The notes under the pieces: generated by a model | Told to the model about the DNA's origin: nothing | Databases searched by the model: none | The model's input: only the letters and a program-made list of their open reading frames with translations | Program-made: the position numbers and the translations under genes | Shown: positions 35,860 through 43,371 of the stretch, piece after piece | How the letters are laid out: every line of letters begins with the position of its first letter | Position numbering within the stretch: the first letter of the stretch is position 1 | Source of the DNA: Mycobacterium sp. AZCC_0083 | GTDB lineage: Bacteria; Actinomycetota; Actinomycetes; Mycobacteriales; Mycobacteriaceae | Direction of reading: 5' to 3' | NCBI RefSeq assembly: GCF_014202335.1 | Contig: NZ_JACHGP010000005.1 | Location: 310,001-374,000, forward strand | DNA length: 64,000 bases

Positions 35860-37010
35860 CGCGACTCCCAGGCATCAGCGGTGGCGATGCCGGCAAAGAC
35901 AGCGACCGCCGCTGCCCTGCTGGGCGTATGGAGCTTCCTAGCAATGTGTTTGAGATGGGACTTCACAGTCCCTTCTGAGATCACCAGGCACCGGGCAATC
36001 TGGCCGTTGGTGGCCCCGGTCGCCACGTACGACATGATCTCTCGTTCGCGGGCGGTCAACGATGCCAAAGCGGACTGATCCTGGTGGTAGTAAGCACCGT
36101 GTTTTTGTGCCGGCGTGGCACCTGACAATGACCACAACGCCGGATGGGTCGACAGGCTGAGCAGTTCTTCGACGTTGCCGCACAGACTGTCGACTTCGAC
36201 GCGTTGTTGCGCGGCCTTTTCTTCGAGCACTGCGCTCTCGAACGCCACGGCCAGACACTCGGCGAACGCCTCCAACTGGTCGAGATGGTCCATCGTCACC
36301 ATTCCGTCGGGCTCGGGGCGGTCGGCGTGCAGCATCCCAATTGCCCTGCCCTGAACAGTGATCGGGGCGGCGATATAGCCAACGGAGCCGGAGGCCTCGA
36401 CGATCTCCTTGAACGTGCGCTTGTCGTCGCTCGGCGACGGCACGAAGGCTCCGCAGCGCTTGCGGATGAGTTCAGTCTCCAGCGGAGCGTCTGCAAGTTG
36501 GATGTGGGCGCCAGCTACGAACTCGTGGAACCGTCGCGAGTGGGGATCGGCCCCTTCGTCTTCGATATACAGGTGTTGGGGCAGCCACACCGAACCCCGC
36601 ACGGTGGAGATCAGGGTCCGCGCGAATCCAAACTCACGGCTCAGCACCGCCGGGGCGGCGTAGATCATCTCGCGCGGCGACAGGCCCCGTAGGTCCCCCA
36701 AAGTGTTACGGATCTCCGACAGGCATCTCATCCGTCGAGAGAGATCGTGGTCGAGGAGTTCGCACCGCACCCTCAGAATCGTGACCAACAGTTCGGCAGT
36801 TGCCGCCGATTCGTCCGTCGACTCGGGTGATAGAGCGATCCGCTGCTCGAGGCGTTGCGTCAGGTCCTCCAACTGGAGTCCCAACGCGGTCGGCGGCAGA
36901 TCCGAAAGGGGCAGCGCGAGATGGTCGGCCGCGGCCGCGACGGCCGCCTCGGCACGCCCAACCACCGTCGCATCCTCGGCGCTGGAGGCCATGAACACTC
37001 GGGAGACCAT
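35856..37010 (-). CDS. GAF-type LuxR-family regulator
   Basis: A 384-residue regulator of the same build as its neighbour: GAF-like region (AAPAVLSREFGFARTLIST ... GYIAAPITVQGRAIGMLHAD) and C-terminal LuxR HTH starting LTAREREIMSYVATGATNG with SEGTVKSHLKHIARKL. ATG 37010 is favoured by GAGAGGGG five bases upstream. First gene of a three-gene unit ending with the MenB-like protein. An operator copy lies about 40 bases before the start. Confidence 0.88.
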   Translation of the reverse strand: MVSRVFMASSAEDATVVGRAEAAVAAAADHLALPLSDLPPTALGLQLEDLTQRLEQRIALSPESTDESAATAELLVTILRVRCELLDHDLSRRMRCLSEIRNTLGDLRGLSPREMIYAAPAVLSREFGFARTLISTVRGSVWLPQHLYIEDEGADPHSRRFHEFVAGAHIQLADAPLETELIRKRCGAFVPSPSDDKRTFKEIVEASGSVGYIAAPITVQGRAIGMLHADRPEPDGMVTMDHLDQLEAFAECLAVAFESAVLEEKAAQQRVEVDSLCGNVEELLSLSTHPALWSLSGATPAQKHGAYYHQDQSALASLTAREREIMSYVATGATNGQIARCLVISEGTVKSHLKHIARKLHTPSRAAAVAVFAGIATADAWESR

Positions 37011-37045
37011 TACTACCCCTCTCGGTCGTTCGAGCCTGTCCGGCA

Positions 37046-37070
37046 TTTACGGTCAGACCATTAGACCAAA
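37046..37070. promoter_or_regulatory. operator copy 4 with an extra half-site (minus-strand promoter)
   Basis: On the minus strand it reads TGGTCTAA followed directly by TGGTCTGACCG, so the core (37050-37060) is flanked by one more TGGTC half-site. It lies about 40 bases upstream of the LuxR gene starting at 37010. The same half-site-plus-core arrangement recurs at 37193. Confidence 0.65.
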
Positions 37071-37192
37071 CTATAGCGAGTTGTTGTTCATGTCACAACG
37101 GATCGGCAAAAGTGCCGGGTGTCACGCCGGCGTCAATATTTGTCGGGGTCCGCCCCATCGAGCCCATCCGTCCTTGTGCGCTGCCTTACCCA

Positions 37193-37213
37193 ATGGTCTA
37201 ATGGTCAGGCCAT
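37193..37213. promoter_or_regulatory. operator copy 5 with an extra half-site (plus-strand promoter)
   Basis: ATGGTCTA followed by ATGGTCAGGCCAT; core 37202-37212, ending 14 bases before the ATG of the MDR gene. With copy 4 it makes a symmetric, divergent arrangement within 170 bases, one operator per promoter. Confidence 0.65.
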
Positions 37214-37226
37214 ATTGGAGGTGAGC

Positions 37227-38207
37227 ATGCACGCTGTTGTCATGCACGAATTCGGCACCGCCGCGGTGTTGCGTCCCGGGGAGTTTCCCGACCCGACCCC
37301 ACGGCCGGGCTGGGTGACCGTGGCGCTGCGCGCCAGCGCACTGAACTGGCATGACGTCCTGGTGCGCCAGGGCCGCTACAGCTCGCCGCTGCCGCACGTC
37401 ATCGGCGCCGACGGCGCCGGCGTGCGCACCGACACGGGCGAGGAAGTGGTAGTACTGCCATCGCTGAACTGGGGCGATCGCGACGAAGCGCCGAGCAGCC
37501 ACTGGGAGATTCTGGGCGACCACTCCCCCGGCACCTATGCCGAACTGGTGAGCGTGCCCGCCGACTGCCTGGCCGCCAAGCCAGCAGGCCTGAGCTGGGC
37601 CGAGGCTGCGGCGCTGCCACTGGTGGGGGTGACGACCTACCGGGCCCTGTTCGTCCGCGGACGCCTACGGTCGGGTGAGTCGATGCTGGTGATCGGCGCC
37701 GGCGGCGGGATCGCCACCATGGCGATCGCCCTCGCGGTGGCCGCCGGAGTCAGCATTACCGTGACCTCCTCGTCGGCCGACACCATCGAACGCGCGGTGT
37801 CTGCGGGAGCCCGCGGTGGCGTGCTACATAGCGAAACGGAATGGCCGGAGCACGCCCGTGCAATGTCGCCAAACAACGCCGGTTTCGATCTGATCCTCGA
37901 CCCCGTCGGCCGGTGGAGCGAGTCCGTGCGCGCGCTGCGGCGCGGCGGCCGGCTCGTGGTACTCGGCGCCAACGCCGCACAGACGGCCCCCATGGACGTC
38001 CGAGCCTTCTACTTCGGTCAGTTCGATCTGCTCGGCACGACGATGGGCAGCAGCAGGGACTTCGCCGACCTTCTCAATATGATCGATCGCTGCTCGGTGC
38101 AGCCGCCGGTGATCGATCGCGAGTTCCCGCTTGACCGGGCCGCCGAAGCACACCAACACCTCGAGCGTGGACGCACGTTCGGCAAATGCGTACTAACGCA
38201 CGACTAG
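37227..38207 (+). CDS. MDR-family quinone-reductase-like oxidoreductase
   Basis: A 326-residue medium-chain dehydrogenase/reductase: GroES-like half (ALNWHDVLVRQGRY, HVIGADGAG) and a Rossmann half with VIGAGGGIATMA, which binds NAD(P)H. The GHE zinc motif is absent (GADGAG instead) and there is no structural four-Cys lobe, so it is a zinc-free quinone- or enoyl-reductase type. ATG 37227 follows GGAGGT by four bases. It lies directly behind operator copy 5 and eight bases before a crotonase, forming a two-gene unit. Confidence 0.87.
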   Translation: MHAVVMHEFGTAAVLRPGEFPDPTPRPGWVTVALRASALNWHDVLVRQGRYSSPLPHVIGADGAGVRTDTGEEVVVLPSLNWGDRDEAPSSHWEILGDHSPGTYAELVSVPADCLAAKPAGLSWAEAAALPLVGVTTYRALFVRGRLRSGESMLVIGAGGGIATMAIALAVAAGVSITVTSSSADTIERAVSAGARGGVLHSETEWPEHARAMSPNNAGFDLILDPVGRWSESVRALRRGGRLVVLGANAAQTAPMDVRAFYFGQFDLLGTTMGSSRDFADLLNMIDRCSVQPPVIDREFPLDRAAEAHQHLERGRTFGKCVLTHD

Positions 38208-38215
38208 GAGACCCG

Positions 38216-39019
38216 ATGACGGAGTCACGCGAACTCGTCGAGTATCACCTCGAATCCGCGGGGGACGATGCCCTGGCGGCCTACCTGACATTGAACGACC
38301 CGGAGCGACGCAACGCGCTGTCCGACGCGCTGCTGGATCAACTCAGCCTTTTGCTGCAAAGCGCCGTCGCCGACTCGCGGGTCAGGGTCATCGTGCTCAC
38401 GTCGTCACACCCGCGGATCTTTTCCTCCGGAGGCAACCTCGACGCTTTCGCCGACGATCGCGCGACGATCGCCAAGTACGCGGGCCTGTCACGTTTCCCA
38501 GCGCTGTTCCGCACGCTCACCGGGATCGACAAGCCGGTGGTTTGCGCGGCGAACGGCGACGTGCTGGCGGGTGCGCTGGGCATCGCCTTGGCCTGCGACC
38601 TCGTCATCGCCAAGGAGTCGATCCGGCTGGGTTGCCCGGAGATCAACGTTGGCGCGTTTCCGTTCATGATCTCGGCATTGATCTTCCGCGCCACCGGGCG
38701 GCTGGTCGCCAACGAGCTGATGATGACCGGTCGACTGATCACCGCGACCGAGGCCGCTGGCGCCGGGTTGGTCAACAAGGTGGTGCCCGACGCCGAGTTC
38801 GACGCCGCGGTGCGCCAGTGGGTCGCCGACATCGCCGGCAAATCGCCGTTGCTGCTCGGCATGGGAAAGCGGGCGTTGGCGGCGACTCGAGATCTGCCGC
38901 TCGACTCCGCGTTGGACTACCTCCAGGCCCAGCTCGCCCTGGCCTTCACCACCGACGATCTGGCCGAAGGGGTACTGGCCTTCAAAGAAAAGCGTTTGCC
39001 ACAGTGGCGCAACACATGA
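38216..39019 (+). CDS. crotonase-family enoyl-CoA hydratase/isomerase
   Basis: A 267-residue crotonase. The first catalytic Glu is missing (VLAGALGIALACD), while the second is present in CPEINVGAFPF; the pattern suggests an isomerase or a hydratase of altered mechanism. Oxyanion region SSGGNLDAF is normal. ATG 38216 has TAGGAG five bases before it. Partner of the upstream MDR gene, with which it is probably co-transcribed from the operator-controlled promoter. Confidence 0.86.
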   Translation: MTESRELVEYHLESAGDDALAAYLTLNDPERRNALSDALLDQLSLLLQSAVADSRVRVIVLTSSHPRIFSSGGNLDAFADDRATIAKYAGLSRFPALFRTLTGIDKPVVCAANGDVLAGALGIALACDLVIAKESIRLGCPEINVGAFPFMISALIFRATGRLVANELMMTGRLITATEAAGAGLVNKVVPDAEFDAAVRQWVADIAGKSPLLLGMGKRALAATRDLPLDSALDYLQAQLALAFTTDDLAEGVLAFKEKRLPQWRNT

Positions 39020-39100
39020 GGGCCCCGGGGGCGGGGTTTCCGTATCTTCCGGGCCCGCGCCGTGGGGTTGTCACGCCCCCTCAGTGATGTTACACTTCTG

Positions 39101-39112
39101 CATCGAGCGATG
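39101..39112. promoter_or_regulatory. CATC-N4-GATG element, copy 1
   Basis: CATC-GAGC-GATG, an exact inverted repeat with a 4-base spacer, 59 bases upstream of the membrane protein gene at 39172. Two more copies with different spacers stand before the PaaX gene and the following acyl-CoA dehydrogenase. Confidence 0.5.
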
Positions 39113-39171
39113 TTATTATGAGTCGGCTCAAATCAGCCATCGCCCGGAATCGGTCAGAAAAGGAGCGAAAC

Positions 39172-39933
39172 ATGGATCAGAAAACAAGCTTCAGGTTCCA
39201 GCTCATCAGCGCCTGGTGTGGCCCCGCCTTCTTGGTTACCTTCGTGCTGTTCTGGGGGGTGCTCGGGCACAACCTCCCGAATCCGTCACCCGCGTTGAGC
39301 GCGACAGACCTCGCCGCTCGCTATTCGGAGAACCTGGGGGAGATTCGTCTGGGCTTCATCGTCTCCCTCATCATCGTTTGCTTGTACATGCCGTGGTGTT
39401 CGTACATCAGCGCCCGGATGGCGAAGATCGAGGGCGGATACCCGGTCCTGGCCAACCTTCAGCTCATCGGTGGCGCTCTGACCGTCATGGTCGTGTCGTT
39501 CAGCGCTTGCTTCTGGGCCATCGCGGCATTCCGGCCCGACCGGGACCCGGCGCTCATCCAGCTGCTCACCGATTCCGGCTGGCTGATCATCGACCTGCAG
39601 TATGCGTGCACGACGTTGCAGATGGTGGCGCTGGCCCTTGCCGTTCTGTCGGATCGGAAGAGCAAGGGGATGCCTCTCATGCCGAACTGGGTGTGCTACC
39701 TGACCATCTTCTGCGCGGTCAGCTTCTTCCCGGCGAGCCTCACCGGCGTTCTGAAGACCGGGCCGTTCGCCTGGAATGGCGTCATGAGCTACTACTTCCC
39801 GTACTTCTGCTGGCTGTGCTGGGAAATAATTACGAGCACCTATTTGATCAAGGATGTTCGTCGACGCATGCGCGAGTTCGAGAACAGCCCCTCGGCGGAT
39901 GGTGGCCCTCGGGCGGCGGCCCTCGCGTCCTGA
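39172..39933 (+). CDS. conserved membrane protein of unknown function
   Basis: A 253-residue protein with about six hydrophobic helices, a charged N-terminus (MDQKTSFRFQ) and a basic C-terminal tail (KDVRRRMREFE). Two Asp/Arg-rich loops (FRPDRDP; SDRKSKGM) lie between helices. AGGAG is seven bases before ATG 39172. I do not recognise a characterised family. It precedes the cytochrome-oxidase III- and IV-like genes in the same direction, so a joint membrane complex is possible. Confidence 0.75.
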   Translation: MDQKTSFRFQLISAWCGPAFLVTFVLFWGVLGHNLPNPSPALSATDLAARYSENLGEIRLGFIVSLIIVCLYMPWCSYISARMAKIEGGYPVLANLQLIGGALTVMVVSFSACFWAIAAFRPDRDPALIQLLTDSGWLIIDLQYACTTLQMVALALAVLSDRKSKGMPLMPNWVCYLTIFCAVSFFPASLTGVLKTGPFAWNGVMSYYFPYFCWLCWEIITSTYLIKDVRRRMREFENSPSADGGPRAAALAS

Positions 39934-39970
39934 CCTGCATCATCGGGCAGGTGCCCTCGTGGTGGCCGCG

Positions 39971-40039
39971 GCTCCCGTCCGCGCGATTCATCGACGGTGT
40001 TGCGACAAGAGTTCGCACGCGTCGGGGGCGGACGGGAGC
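39971..40039. repeat. 12-bp inverted repeat flanking 45 bases, between two membrane genes
   Basis: GCTCCCGTCCGC (39971-39982) and its exact complement GCGGACGGGAGC (40028-40039) lie in the 186-base gap between the membrane protein and the subunit III-like gene. The RNA could fold into a long-looped stem acting as a terminator, attenuator or stability element that sets the ratio of the two products. No other feature seen in this gap. Confidence 0.5.
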
Positions 40040-40119
40040 GGACGGCCATCAGTGCCTGCGCCCGCCGGCGTCATTGCTCAGCGGTGGTCCGGTCACCTCG
40101 TCGCCTAGGGAAAGTGTTG

Positions 40120-40734
40120 ATGAGTGGTGCTGTGATGAATCCGGACACCGACACCCAGTTCGTATCGGTAGGCGAGCCAAAGCGGCGACTGCCCGGAGTC
40201 GAAGGCGTGTGGGTCTTCGTGATGGCCGACATGACGGTCTTTGCCGTCATGTTCGGGTCCTTCATGCTCGGCCGGCATCACAACCCCGCCCTCTTCGAAG
40301 CGTCGCGACACGCCCTGAACCCGAACTTCGGTGGTGTCAACACGCTCATCCTGCTCACCAGTTCGTGGTTCGCCGCGCTCGCGCTCGACGCGGTGCGGAA
40401 GTCCCGTTTTGCGCTGGCTCAGCACTTCATCGGCGGCGCCTTCCTATGCGGCGTCGCGTTCATGGTCTCCAAGGCAATCGAGTACACCGAGAAGTTGAAC
40501 GCCGGCATCAGCCTGTTGACCAATGACTTCTTCATGTACTACTTCACGCTGACCGGAATTCATCTGTTCCACGTCGTCACCGGCAACGTGGTGCTGCTCG
40601 TGCTGTGGTTCAAGGCCCGATCCCAGTCGTTCGACCCGCAGCGCCCCGTCGTTCTCGAATGTGGCGCGATCTACTGGCACATGGTCGACCTGCTCTGGAT
40701 CATCCTGTTCCCGCTCCTGTATCTGGTGAGGTGA
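40120..40734 (+). CDS. cytochrome c oxidase subunit III-like / NorE-like membrane protein
   Basis: A 204-residue haem-copper-oxidase subunit III family protein with five helices; typical are GVWVFVMADMTVFAVMFGSF near the start, the SKAIEYTEKL segment, FHVVTGNVVLL and a final YWHMVDLLWIILFPLLYL. The length matches short NorE/CyoC-type members. ATG 40120 follows AGGGAAAG. No subunit I or II gene is in the window, so its partner is elsewhere or it has another role. Confidence 0.87.
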   Translation: MSGAVMNPDTDTQFVSVGEPKRRLPGVEGVWVFVMADMTVFAVMFGSFMLGRHHNPALFEASRHALNPNFGGVNTLILLTSSWFAALALDAVRKSRFALAQHFIGGAFLCGVAFMVSKAIEYTEKLNAGISLLTNDFFMYYFTLTGIHLFHVVTGNVVLLVLWFKARSQSFDPQRPVVLECGAIYWHMVDLLWIILFPLLYLVR

Positions 40735-40736
40735 CG

Positions 40737-40997
40737 ATGGAGATGCTTCGCAAGCCGGCCACCATCGTGTGGGCCACGTTGATGCTGGCCACCTGCGCAA
40801 CGACGTGGTTGCTTTCCGGGAGCTCGGTCACGCCCGAGGTGGCGACCGTGGCCATCATGCTCATCGCCGCCATCAAGGTGCGGTTGGTGATGAGTCACTT
40901 CATGGAGGTACGTCGGGCGCCACTGGCGCTGCGGCTTGTCCGCGACGGCTGGTTGCTCGCGGTCACCGCGCTGATCCTGACCGTCTACCTGCTCTGA
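40737..40997 (+). CDS. cytochrome c oxidase subunit IV-like / NorF-like small membrane protein
   Basis: An 86-residue protein with three helices and a central KVRLVMSHFMEVRRAP motif, the signature of the prokaryotic COX4/NorF family. It starts two bases after the subunit III-like gene, a pairing typical of norE-norF or of cox operons. The 215 bases after it (40998-41212) hold the tandem duplications described separately. Confidence 0.82.
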   Translation: MEMLRKPATIVWATLMLATCATTWLLSGSSVTPEVATVAIMLIAAIKVRLVMSHFMEVRRAPLALRLVRDGWLLAVTALILTVYLL

Positions 40998-41070
40998 TCC
41001 GGCGCCGATTGGAGGGCTCCGCCATCGGCTACGCCGAGCCATTCGGGGCCGTCGCGAGATTCGGACACCG

Positions 41071-41130
41071 CACCAAACTCTGACCGACCGGGTGTACTAC
41101 ACACCAAACTCTGACCGACCGGGTGTACTA
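41071..41130 (+). repeat. tandem duplication, 29-base unit, period 31
   Basis: Bases 41071-41099 and 41102-41130 are identical (they begin CACCAAACTCTGACCG and end GGTGTACTA) with two bases between. The unit contains CTGACCGACCGGG. Located about 85-140 bases upstream of the PaaX-family gene. Confidence 0.85.
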
Positions 41131-41139
41131 GGGAGACAC

Positions 41140-41175
41140 GTTGCCTGCGCACTGCAAGTTGCCTGCGCACTGCAA
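41140..41175 (+). repeat. tandem duplication, 18-base unit
   Basis: GTTGCCTGCGCACTGCAA occurs twice back to back (41140-41157 and 41158-41175), following the 31-base-period duplication after nine bases. The unit contains TGC-GCAC-TGCA half-sites. Two independent tandem duplications in one promoter region are unusual. Confidence 0.85.
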
Positions 41176-41183
41176 TAGGTTCG

Positions 41184-41195
41184 CATCAGCCGATG
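41184..41195. promoter_or_regulatory. CATC-N4-GATG element, copy 2
   Basis: CGCATC-AGCC-GATGCG, a six-base-arm inverted repeat (41182-41197), ends 15 bases before the ATG of the PaaX-family gene: a likely autoregulatory operator. Confidence 0.55.
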
Positions 41196-41212
41196 CGTGA
41201 TGGAGTTGACGA

Positions 41213-41962
41213 ATGTATCCCGCCGTCCCGGACCGCCACCTGCCGTCGATCACCCCGCTGACCGCGAGGTCGGTCGCGTTGAGCACTCTGCTCGGATACC
41301 ACCCCCCGGCGCTTCCGGTTAACGCCTTGGTGAAGGTCGGCGAGCTATTCGGGATCACCGACCGCGCCACCCGCGTCGCCCTGACGCGCATGGTGAAGGA
41401 CGGCGAGGTGTCCGCGGACAATGGCGTCTATCGCCTGTCCGAGCGGCTGCTGCGACGGCAGGCGGAACAGGATGGGCTCACGTCGCCCCCCACCCGGCGG
41501 TGGACTGGGGGGTGGGAGATGGCCATCGTCACGAGTACGACCCGACCCTTGGCAGAGCGGGTGGCGTTGCGTAAGAGCATGGTGCGATACCGCATGGGCG
41601 AATTGCGTGAGGGTGTGTGGATGCGGCCGGACAACCTGTCTCGTGAACTCGACGGCATCATTGCCGACCAGTGTGAGTTTCTTGTCGCTCACCACGGTGA
41701 CTCGCCAAGCCTGGCAGCGTCGCTCTGGGATTTGCCGGGATGGGGTGCCGAGGCGGACCGATTGCTGACGGTGCTTGACGAGGCAGACAGTCTCGCCGAG
41801 GGGTTCTTGGCTACTGCGGAGGTAATTCGACACCTGTTGCTCGATCCATACCTGCCGGACGAGCTGCTCCCGGCGGGCTGGCCAGGCGATCGACTTCGAG
41901 AGCGTTACACCGATTTCAACGCCAACTATTCGGAGCGTCTCAGAAAATACAGCGGCGGATAG
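41213..41962 (+). CDS. PaaX-family transcriptional regulator
   Basis: A 249-residue PaaX-like regulator: N-terminal winged helix (VNALVKVGELFGITDRATR, ALTRMVKDGEVSADNGVYRL) and a C-terminal ligand/dimer region with WDLPGWGAEADRLL. PaaX proteins repress phenylacetate genes and bind aryl-CoA thioesters; this one lies before an acyl-CoA dehydrogenase/crotonase/SDR operon, so an alicyclic or aromatic acyl-CoA effector is likely. Start ATG 41213 lies right behind a CATC-N4-GATG palindrome and two tandem duplications. Confidence 0.87.
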   Translation: MYPAVPDRHLPSITPLTARSVALSTLLGYHPPALPVNALVKVGELFGITDRATRVALTRMVKDGEVSADNGVYRLSERLLRRQAEQDGLTSPPTRRWTGGWEMAIVTSTTRPLAERVALRKSMVRYRMGELREGVWMRPDNLSRELDGIIADQCEFLVAHHGDSPSLAASLWDLPGWGAEADRLLTVLDEADSLAEGFLATAEVIRHLLLDPYLPDELLPAGWPGDRLRERYTDFNANYSERLRKYSGG

Positions 41963-42048
41963 TCGGGGGCCGCCGCGGCGCGCGCCGCTGACCACCGGTT
42001 CGGCTCCGTCGTCTTTGCGGCAGGATACTCTCGCTTGGAACATATTCA

Positions 42049-42060
42049 CATCATGCGATG
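42049..42060. promoter_or_regulatory. CATC-N4-GATG element, copy 3
   Basis: CATC-ATGC-GATG followed by CGTT, 131 bases upstream of the acyl-CoA dehydrogenase start. The right flank GATGCGT is the same as in copy 2. The 229-base gap around it (41963-42191) shows no gene. Confidence 0.5.
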
Positions 42061-42191
42061 CGTTGGAGTATCATGGTGGTGACTTAGGTGTCGCACACCG
42101 GATCGGCTGTCGCCGACACGGTGATCGTCGCGTTCAGGCGTCACGACGGCTATCACGGCGGACGTCGCCAGCAGTCACCACGAGGAGGGCC

Positions 42192-43358
42192 ATGACGGGG
42201 CCGTTGAGCTTCGCGATCAGCGCGGAGCAGGAGGCGCTGGTCGACGTCGCCCGCCGTTTCGGCGAGCGACAGCTGGCTCCCCATTACAAGCAACGTGAGC
42301 AGGAAGGCTCGTTCGACCGCGCGACACTGCGGGCGATGGGCAAGGTCGGGCTGTTCGGAGTGGAGTTGGCCGAAGAGTACGGCGGCCTCGGACTGGACTG
42401 CACCACAGCGGGTCTCGTCCTGGAAGCCCTGTGCCGGGCGGACTACAACATCGGCCAGCTGATGGTGACGATGTCGTTGAGCGGGGCGATCATGGCCCGA
42501 CACGGAGACCCTGACGTCGTCGCGCCGTGGCTGCATGGCGTAACGGCGGGGGAGATGATCCCCGCTATCGCCTTGACCGAACCCGGGGGTGGATCGGATG
42601 CCGCGAACCTGGCGCTGCGGGCGACCAGGGACGGCGACACGTATGTCCTCGATGGCGAGAAGACGTCGACCAGCTTTGCGACCCAGGCCGAGTTCGCGAT
42701 CGTCTGGGCCCGCACCGGAGCGCAGTCGAGCGGCGCGCGCGGAATCAGCGCCTTCCTCGTCCCGCTGAACCTGCCGGGCATCAAAACCAGTGAGTTCGAC
42801 GACTTCGGGGGGCGCTGCGCGGGCCGCGGGTCGGTCCATTTCGACCGGGTCGCGATACCCGCAACACATCTGATCGGGCGGGAGAACGAAGGCTTCGTGC
42901 AGGTGATGCAGGGGTTCGACTACAGCCGGGCGCTGATCGGGTTGCAGTGTCTGGCGGTCGCCCGACAGTCTCTGGACGAAACGTGGGTCTCCACCGCCGA
43001 GCGGTCGAGCTTTGGCAAACCGCTCATCTCGAATCAGGGGGTGTCGTTCCCGCTGGCCGAGGCAGAGACTCAAGTCGAGGCATGTCGCCTGTTGTGCCTG
43101 AAGACGTTGTGGCTCAAGGACCAGGGTTTGCCGCACACCGCTGAGGCAGCGATGTGCAAGTGGTGGGGGCCCAAGTTGGCGTTCGACACCGTGCAAACCT
43201 GTCTGCTGCTCAACGGGCACGGCGCCTATACCGAGGAAATGCCCTATGCGCAACGGCTCCGGGATGTCCTCGGGCTGCAGATCGGCGACGGCACCGCGCA
43301 AATCATGAAACTCGTCATCGCCCGACACAAGGCCGGCCGCAGTGCGGTGTCGGCATGA
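42192..43358 (+). CDS. acyl-CoA dehydrogenase with Asp at the catalytic position
   Basis: A 388-residue acyl-CoA dehydrogenase: LTEPGGGSDAANL flavin motif, and a C-terminal QIGDGTAQIMKL where medium-chain enzymes have the base in the form YEGTAQI, so Asp replaces Glu. From memory, Asp is used as base in cyclohexanecarboxyl-CoA and cyclohexenecarboxyl-CoA dehydrogenases, which fits the AliA-, BadK-, BadH- and BadI-like genes nearby. ATG 42192 follows GAGGAGGG by three bases; the long upstream extension of the frame is non-coding. First of three genes. Confidence 0.88.
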   Translation: MTGPLSFAISAEQEALVDVARRFGERQLAPHYKQREQEGSFDRATLRAMGKVGLFGVELAEEYGGLGLDCTTAGLVLEALCRADYNIGQLMVTMSLSGAIMARHGDPDVVAPWLHGVTAGEMIPAIALTEPGGGSDAANLALRATRDGDTYVLDGEKTSTSFATQAEFAIVWARTGAQSSGARGISAFLVPLNLPGIKTSEFDDFGGRCAGRGSVHFDRVAIPATHLIGRENEGFVQVMQGFDYSRALIGLQCLAVARQSLDETWVSTAERSSFGKPLISNQGVSFPLAEAETQVEACRLLCLKTLWLKDQGLPHTAEAAMCKWWGPKLAFDTVQTCLLLNGHGAYTEEMPYAQRLRDVLGLQIGDGTAQIMKLVIARHKAGRSAVSA

Positions 43359-43371
43359 CCCGGAGGAAACC

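Noticed and set aside
39084..40526. 480-residue plus-strand frame spanning the membrane protein and subunit III-like gene
   Set aside because: It crosses the gap and both genes out of frame, with Arg/His-rich sequence; the two real genes have ribosome sites and membrane helices.
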